Shown piece after piece: positions 7,457-11,272 of a stretch of 11,272 bases of DNA; position 1 is the first letter of the stretch, and each line of letters begins with the position of its first letter. The notes under the pieces were generated by a model. The model worked only from the letters and a program-made list of their open reading frames with translations, was not told the DNA's origin and searched no databases. This DNA comes from an uncultured Acidobacteriota bacterium (GTDB lineage: Bacteria; Acidobacteriota; Terriglobia; Terriglobales; CAINCZ01). The position numbers and the translations under genes are program-made. The stretch spans positions 1 through 11,272 of the forward strand of contig CAINCZ010000095.1 of NCBI GenBank assembly GCA_903847195.1, in the 5' to 3' direction.

Positions 7457-8073
7457 GGTACGATGATGGTGTCGCGCGCCTGGAGTTCAATGTTGTCGTT
7501 CGATTGCTTGTCGCCGCTGACCATCCGCTTGTAGCGCAGAGGGATCCTGGTATGACTGCCGTCGGAAGCCGTGCGCAGGATGACCATGGCGCTCGTTTTG
7601 GCGAAATCGCGGAACCCTCCGGCAACGGCCAGCGCGTCGAGCACCGTCATGGGCTTGATCAAGGGATAGTTGCCGGGTCTGGCGACCTCGCCGAGGATCG
7701 TGAACCGCTGGCTGCGCGCATCCTGCACGGCCACAAACACCACGGCCGAGATCATGTAGTTGTTCAGCGATTTTGTCAGTTCGGTGTTGAGCTGCGTAGT
7801 CGTAAGCCCCGCCGCCTGAATGTCGCCCACCAGCGGCAAGGAGATCTTGCCGTCGGAACGCACTGCGACCAGGCGCGTAAGTTCGGGCTCTTTCCACACC
7901 TGAACGTTAAGGATGTCGTCCTTGCCGATCAGGTAGTCGGGGTCAACGGCGATCACAGCCGGTGCCTGCATCTGAGGTGGCTTTGACCCCGCCTCAGCGT
8001 ATCCGCTGGTGGCCAGCGCCGGGACGACGATGACGATGATGGCGGCAGAAAAGATAATTCGCAGCCAGTTCAC
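7453..8073 (-). CDS. Short polysaccharide export protein (OPX/Wza family, PEP-CTERM type)
   Basis: This 206-residue periplasmic protein has a signal peptide (about 1-26, ending near SGYA). A polysaccharide export domain follows (DYLIGKDDILNVQVWKEPEL at 46-65 to about 115), then one SLBB-like domain (FTILGEVARPGNYPL, 124-138, with VLDALAVAGGF at 144-154). The protein stops right after the TIIVP strand. There is thus no C-terminal amphipathic helix of the kind that forms the Wza pore, and no lipobox cysteine. Such short OPX proteins are thought to need a separate beta-barrel, and one is encoded next. The start is GTG at 8073, overlapping the previous TGA (GTGA) behind an AGGGGG Shine-Dalgarno about 5 nt upstream. 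Confidence 0.93.
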   Translation of the reverse strand: MNWLRIIFSAAIIVIVVPALATSGYAEAGSKPPQMQAPAVIAVDPDYLIGKDDILNVQVWKEPELTRLVAVRSDGKISLPLVGDIQAAGLTTTQLNTELTKSLNNYMISAVVFVAVQDARSQRFTILGEVARPGNYPLIKPMTVLDALAVAGGFRDFAKTSAMVILRTASDGSHTRIPLRYKRMVSGDKQSNDNIELQARDTIIVP

Positions 8074-8873
8074 AGTTCCCCCTGGCGTGAGGCGCTTAGT
8101 TTCGGTTCGCCGGCAGCCTCACCTTTGCTTTGCATTTTCCTTGCCTTTGCCGCGGCCTTCCGCCGCCGCCAGGCGTTGCGCATGATGAACGACATGCCGG
8201 ACAGGTAAAGCACCCAGGCGGAAGGTTCCGGGGTCGTGGCGATCTCGTTCTCTTCGCCCGTTTCATGAGATGAAGGCAGGACCTTGGTTCCTGGAATTAC
8301 GTGTCCAGGCAGAATCCGCGCCACGTGCGGGATTGGAGTCTCGAGGGCGTCTTCAAGCCCTGCATCCGGTGTGGCCTCGACGGCGTAATCCGACCCACCG
8401 AGCACCGCAATCAGTCGGTTGCCGCAGCGTACGCGTATTATGTTTTTTCCGTCCGTCAGGATGTGTTCTCCCTGCGGAATATTCAGCGTCCGCTTCGTGC
8501 AGTAAACCTTGTCCCCTTTGCGGTAGGAGACATGGAGCTTCATCGGCTGTTCCGTGCGCGTAAGAACGAGGGCCGAAACCCGTACGTCCCGATAGTGCGC
8601 ATGAGTGACCGGATCGTTATGCATGGCTTCCACCACTTCCTGCCGGTCAAGCACTCCGCCAGCAACGATTGAGTATGGGAACACCTGCCGCAGCTGCCGG
8701 ACCACGAGGGGCGGCGCATATAGCTCCGGCTGCAGGTAAACCGAGTGATACGCCCTGACGGTACAAAACGCACCCAACACGACCACCATGACGAGGCATA
8801 ACGAAACAGCCCCGATCCGGCACCGCCGGCGAAAGCTCCGAAACCTCACTGGCTGTTTTTCGTAAACTGGCAT
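8070..8873 (-). CDS. Membrane-anchored hypothetical protein with a PEP-CTERM-like segment and long basic tail
   Basis: I do not recognise a characterised family for this 267-residue protein. It has a basic N-terminus, one transmembrane segment (about 20-39), a FPYSIVAGGV stretch (65-74) and HNDPVTHAHY (85-94), then a beta-rich region with two cysteines (C125, C150). I recall similar 'PYSIV.GGV...DP' proteins from acidobacterial EPS loci, from memory only. A PEP-CTERM-like segment follows: TPEPSAW (214-220), a short hydrophobic run to about 230, then RRRK. Unlike a normal PEP-CTERM protein, about 30 more residues, many of them Lys/Arg, come after the basic cluster. It lies 25 bp after the deacetylase gene and overlaps the OPX gene by GTGA, so it is made with the export machinery. 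Whether exosortase cuts it is unknown. Confidence 0.8.
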   Translation of the reverse strand: MPVYEKQPVRFRSFRRRCRIGAVSLCLVMVVVLGAFCTVRAYHSVYLQPELYAPPLVVRQLRQVFPYSIVAGGVLDRQEVVEAMHNDPVTHAHYRDVRVSALVLTRTEQPMKLHVSYRKGDKVYCTKRTLNIPQGEHILTDGKNIIRVRCGNRLIAVLGGSDYAVEATPDAGLEDALETPIPHVARILPGHVIPGTKVLPSSHETGEENEIATTPEPSAWVLYLSGMSFIMRNAWRRRKAAAKARKMQSKGEAAGEPKLSASRQGEL

Positions 8874-8898
8874 CTGCCCACGAACTGGCTTTCACTGC

Positions 8899-9759
8899 TT
8901 ATGCGACGCTTTTTGCCCCCGGGAGGACCGCAGCCGCTGCCGCGTTCTCCACGTAGGCCTCAAGGACGGTCGTAAAACGGTATTGGGATAGCACCTGCTC
9001 AAGGCGGCCGAGCATGCCGTGCAGTCCCGTGTATTGCCGCAGCCGCGATTTCAAGCCCACCCGCAACCGAGGCTGATCTGCATCGATTTCCCAGGGGTGC
9101 AGGTACAGCATCAACGGCTCCCCGTCGTCCACCACCCGCTGCAAACCGCGGGCGACAATGCCGAAGGGCAGAATGCGCAGATACGCGCCGCCGGCGACCG
9201 GGAGATTGCGCCCCCAGATCCGGCAGGTCGTGATGGGCAGTTCGAGCAGCCCGCTCGCGGTCCGATAAGGTCTGCGCGGAGAATCAGGATTATTGAAGAG
9301 ATCGTGCCGAACGGGGTGAACACTGGAGCTGTATGCGAAACCGCATTCAGCCAGAATCTCCTGTGCCCACTCCAGACCGGGCAGCATCGAGAAATTCGGC
9401 GCGCGGTAACCGGCCACGCGTACGCCGGCCGCAGCTTCGATGGCATCCTTGGCTATCAGGGTGTCAGTACGGAAGGACTCTGGTGTGTGGCGACCGATCG
9501 CCCGATGCCAGTAACTATGACAGCCGACTTCGTGCCCCGCCTTCACTGCGCCAGCTACCAGCTCCGGGCATCTTTCGGCTACCCAGCCAAGAAAGAATAA
9601 GGTGGCCCGAACCTGGTAGCGGTCGAAAACCTCAAGCAATTTCCAGGTGCTGCGCTCGACCCTCAGGGGCATGGTGGACCACGCTTCCAGCGGCGCAGCC
9701 GAGGCCATGGCTGCCGTTTGAAAGTAGTCCTCTACATCGACTGTGAGCGCATTCAACAT
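8899..9759 (-). CDS. Polysaccharide deacetylase, PEP-CTERM/XrtA-locus type (DVED group)
   Basis: This 286-residue protein belongs to the NodB-like deacetylase subfamily found in PEP-CTERM EPS loci. Seen: TVDVEDYF (6-13) in place of the classic TFDD, FFLGWVAE (55-62), the metal-binding pair in HSYWH (H81, H85), YRAPNFS (118-124) and the C-terminal LYLHPWEID (218-226), which is typical of the DUF3473-containing group. There is no signal peptide or transmembrane segment, so it may act in the cytoplasm on lipid-linked units or precursors, unlike the anchored deacetylase at 191-1240. The ATG at 9759 directly opens the conserved MLNALTVDVEDY sequence; the Shine-Dalgarno is weak. It is 57 bp behind the PEP-CTERM gene, with a hairpin between them. 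Confidence 0.93.
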   Translation of the reverse strand: MLNALTVDVEDYFQTAAMASAAPLEAWSTMPLRVERSTWKLLEVFDRYQVRATLFFLGWVAERCPELVAGAVKAGHEVGCHSYWHRAIGRHTPESFRTDTLIAKDAIEAAAGVRVAGYRAPNFSMLPGLEWAQEILAECGFAYSSSVHPVRHDLFNNPDSPRRPYRTASGLLELPITTCRIWGRNLPVAGGAYLRILPFGIVARGLQRVVDDGEPLMLYLHPWEIDADQPRLRVGLKSRLRQYTGLHGMLGRLEQVLSQYRFTTVLEAYVENAAAAAVLPGAKSVA

Positions 9760-9796
9760 GGTCGTTCCGGGGATGCACTTTATGCTCGATTCCGGC

Positions 9797-9816
9797 GTTC
9801 GGAGCGAACTCCGAGC
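9797..9816 (-). promoter_or_regulatory. Hairpin directly after the PEP-CTERM gene stop
   Basis: An 8-bp stem (GTTCGGAG / CTCCGAGC on the plus strand, one G-U type pair) encloses a 4-nt loop that reads TTCG on the transcribed strand. It begins at the base after the TAA of the PEP-CTERM gene. No T-run follows, so it is not a classic intrinsic terminator. A leaky terminator, or a 3'-end stabiliser that raises the level of the PEP-CTERM message relative to the genes behind it, is more likely (inference). The rest of the 57-bp gap shows no promoter that I can support. Confidence 0.55.
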
Positions 9817-10518
9817 TTATGCCTTCAGTTGTTTACGGGGCCGGTAGATGCGAAATCCGCACACCAGAAGACCGGTGCCAAACAGCGCCAGCGATGCCGG
9901 CTCCGGAGTCACCGTGCTGTCTGCGTCGAGTTCGCCAGACATCGAACTGGAGTGCGGCCCGGTCAGGTCATACAGGCCAGCCACGTCTGCGGCTGTCGTT
10001 TTCTGGAACGAGAAATTCAGTAGGGCGTCTCCGTATGGCGCCATGGCAAACTCCATCAAGGTCGAGGAGTTCGAGCAGTTCAGCGTGGAGCAGGCCTGGA
10101 AGTGCAAGTTCGTAAACTCCAGCGCCAAAGTGAACCCCTGGAGTGATCCGGCTTTGCCGCCGAGGTCGATCTCAATCATGCTGATGGTGCCCGTCACGAT
10201 ACCGGTCGAGCTGTTGCCCAGCGTCACGGTTGCGCCGTTCAGTGGAGCAAAGTAGCCTACCCCGCCCGACACGCTGTTGAAGTTGAACGTCCCGGCTCCT
10301 GGAGAAATCGAAATCGGCTTGCCGGACAGATCGCCACTCGACATCAACAGGTTAGCGATTGACATGTACTGGCCGCCGCTGCCCGTAGCGTTGAAAGTCA
10401 CAGTACCGGAGTCGACGTAAATATTGATCGGATCAGCGTAGGCAGGAACGCTGGCCATAGCTGCCAATAAAGCGACGCCCAGAAACAGCTGAACAACCTT
10501 TACCGAGGACTTGCTCAT
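9817..10518 (-). CDS. PEP-CTERM sorting-domain protein (secreted, probable EPS matrix or surface protein)
   Basis: This 233-residue protein has a signal peptide (1-28, cleavage after PAYA) and a Gly/Ser/Thr/Asn-rich, beta-prone body of low charge with two cysteines (C143, C148). A textbook PEP-CTERM tail closes it: TPEPASL (204-210), a hydrophobic helix to about 222, then Arg/Lys (R223, R226, R228, K229, K232) up to the end. In this system the tail holds the protein in the inner membrane until an exosortase cuts it, after which it goes to the surface or the EPS matrix. The body has no family I recognise. The ATG at 10518 is preceded by AGAGG at 8 nt, which sits in a folded leader, and by a sigma-54-like promoter. 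It is first in the gene run and probably the most strongly expressed. Confidence 0.93.
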   Translation of the reverse strand: MSKSSVKVVQLFLGVALLAAMASVPAYADPINIYVDSGTVTFNATGSGGQYMSIANLLMSSGDLSGKPISISPGAGTFNFNSVSGGVGYFAPLNGATVTLGNSSTGIVTGTISMIEIDLGGKAGSLQGFTLALEFTNLHFQACSTLNCSNSSTLMEFAMAPYGDALLNFSFQKTTAADVAGLYDLTGPHSSSMSGELDADSTVTPEPASLALFGTGLLVCGFRIYRPRKQLKA

Positions 10519-10551
10519 GATTGCTACCTCTCTGCTTCACGCAGAGCAATC
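10519..10551 (-). promoter_or_regulatory. Structured 5' leader holding the ribosome binding site
   Basis: The 33 nt immediately before the ATG form a near-complete inverted repeat. Outer arms are GATTGCT (10545-10551) and AGCAATC (10519-10525), read on the minus strand. Inside is a second stem, CTGC/GCAG or, in an alternative pairing, CTCTGC/GCAGAG (10530-10546), with loop GTGAA. The Shine-Dalgarno AGAGG falls in the 3' bulge or partly in the stem, and the outer stem ends at the start codon. This could limit or regulate translation of the PEP-CTERM protein. The pairing is seen directly; the function is inferred. Confidence 0.6.
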
Positions 10552-10582
10552 CGCATTTTGCTGGACGCTCTACCCGTTCTCG

Positions 10583-10598
10583 TGCACGTGGGGTGCCA
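10583..10598 (-). promoter_or_regulatory. Sigma-54 (RpoN) -24/-12 promoter candidate
   Basis: On the minus strand, TGGCACCCCACGTGCA has GG and GC elements with exactly 10 nt between them, matching the sigma-54 consensus TGGCACG-N4-TTGCA at 14 of 16 positions when the four N are counted as free. Transcription would start near 10572, giving a leader of about 54 nt before the PEP-CTERM ATG. PEP-CTERM genes in other bacteria are known to be controlled by RpoN with the PrsK/PrsR two-component pair, which supports the call. Confidence 0.6.
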
Positions 10599-10601
10599 CA
10601 G

Positions 10602-10628
10602 TGAACAAATAGTGAGGTTTGAACAAAT
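10602..10628 (-). repeat. Two direct 9-bp repeats upstream of the promoter
   Basis: ATTTGTTCA occurs twice on the minus strand, at 10628-10620 and 10610-10602, an 18-bp period, ending 3 bp before the -24 element. They are AT-rich within GC-rich surroundings. They could be a protein-binding site or an upstream AT element. A sigma-54 activator normally binds further upstream, so the role is uncertain. The rest of the intergenic stretch up to 10785 shows no gene and no clear terminator for the gene at 10786. Confidence 0.45.
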
Positions 10629-10785
10629 CAAAGGAGTTATGCGAAACGACGCCCCGGCCTGGCCAAGACGAAGTTTGAAATCCGGACGGGTGTCCAGTTC
10701 TTGTACCGACAGAGTAGAAGCGCTACGGTCAAACGGGGTTGAAATTGAAGCTTGAGCTGGTCTCGTGGGCTATCCGGTGGTCAGA

Positions 10786-11272
10786 TTACCAGTTGGCCGT
10801 AGAGCCCTGGCAGGCTGCCTGTTCGCAGACCATTACGTTGTTCACCAGCCAGCCATTGGATGCCGGCCACAACGAACCATTGCACTGACCGCCACTGATG
10901 TTGCTCTGCATGTCGGCGTAGCGGATCCGCCAGCTGGCGTCGGCGTCGGCCAGCAGGAATGGCTGATGCTCGAGGCTGTCGATCAGCTTGCCGTCGGCAT
11001 AAAAACGCAGAAAGCCATCGCTACGGCCAGGGGTGCCGAGGTGAAAATGAACCTGCCAGAACTGCCAGCGGCCCTGCCGCTTGCGCGCTGCCGGATGGAA
11101 GCGCGTGTTCTTGATGAACTCATCCTGCAGCCCTTCGTGGCGAATGACAAACAGTTGCAGGTTCGATGCGCCCGCCGGAATATTCAAATCCATGCTGAGT
11201 TTGGAATGGGAAAGAGCACTGTGCAGCCGCCACAGGTGAACTCCCATATGGCAGGGCGCGCCTTGATACAGC
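10786..11272 (-). CDS. Concanavalin A-like jelly-roll protein, C-terminal part (cut by window edge)
   Basis: The frame is open to the window edge (the codons before the first ATG at 11247 read LYQGAPCH), so the true start lies outside; 161 codons are visible. WQFWQVHFHLGTPGRSDGFL, followed by RFYADGKLIDS, matches the pattern of polysaccharide lyase or lectin-like jelly-roll domains, where a strand ending in a nonreducing 'W..H.....TPG..DG..R...DG' hairpin is common. Four cysteines (in GAPCH, GQCNG, VCEQAAC) suggest disulfides and export. It may bind or cleave a glycan, perhaps the EPS made by the neighbouring operon, but no catalytic residues can be assigned. It ends with TAA 267 bp before the PEP-CTERM gene and has its own, unseen promoter. 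Confidence 0.6.
   Translation of the reverse strand, partial: LYQGAPCHMGVHLWRLHSALSHSKLSMDLNIPAGASNLQLFVIRHEGLQDEFIKNTRFHPAARKRQGRWQFWQVHFHLGTPGRSDGFLRFYADGKLIDSLEHQPFLLADADASWRIRYADMQSNISGGQCNGSLWPASNGWLVNNVMVCEQAACQGSTANW

Noticed and set aside
10682..10740. Sigma-70-like TTGACC box on the minus strand in the intergenic region
   Set aside because: At 17-bp spacing the -10 would read TCGGTA, too poor a match to call.
10558..10755. 65-codon plus-strand frame in the intergenic region
   Set aside because: No domain; it covers the promoter, and its composition is not convincing as protein. I treat the stretch as regulatory.
1..11272. CRISPR, tRNA, rRNA, insertion sequences
   Set aside because: No repeat-spacer array, no cloverleaf-like sequence, no transposase and no terminal inverted repeats were seen.

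Overview
The window holds most of an exopolysaccharide (EPS) biosynthesis and export operon of the PEP-CTERM/exosortase-associated type. Every credible gene is on the minus strand, so transcription runs from high to low coordinates. The gene set (PEP-CTERM protein, DVED-type polysaccharide deacetylase, short OPX export protein, outer-membrane barrel, Wzz-like chain-length protein, ExeA-like ATPase, CpsD-like tyrosine kinase, polyprenyl-phosphate sugar transferase) matches the locus families known from XrtA/EpsH EPS clusters of Gram-negative environmental bacteria. High GC, the GVLD/HNDPV-type hypothetical protein and the style of the genes suggest Acidobacteriota (Terriglobia-like). This is a judgement from protein character; no search was run.

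Layout, upstream to downstream. (1) 11272-10786: the C-terminal part of an exported-looking jelly-roll (concanavalin A-like) protein, cut by the window edge. (2) 10785-10519: a 267-bp intergenic region with a good sigma-54 (-24/-12) promoter candidate, two direct 9-bp repeats just upstream of it, and a 33-nt inverted-repeat structure that holds the ribosome binding site of the next gene. (3) 10518-9817: a typical PEP-CTERM protein with signal peptide, followed directly by a hairpin without a T-run. (4) 9759-191: a tightly packed run of nine EPS genes, joined by 4-bp GTGA overlaps, a 7-bp overlap, or gaps of 0 to 25 bp. (5) 194-1: a possible 29-codon micro-ORF joined by 4-bp overlaps on both sides, then the first 36 codons of a glycosyltransferase that runs out of the window.

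How the parts work together (inference from families). The sugar transferase loads the first sugar onto undecaprenyl phosphate. The glycosyltransferase and others outside the window extend the unit. The Wzz-like protein with the separate tyrosine kinase sets chain length and drives export. The short OPX protein, with the neighbouring beta-barrel, carries the polymer over the outer membrane. Two deacetylases modify it. The PEP-CTERM protein is the likely cell-surface or matrix partner. Exosortase, flippase and polymerase genes are not in the window. The only promoter I can support lies ahead of the PEP-CTERM gene, which suggests that one sigma-54 promoter may serve both the matrix protein and the export machinery, with the hairpin between them setting the ratio.
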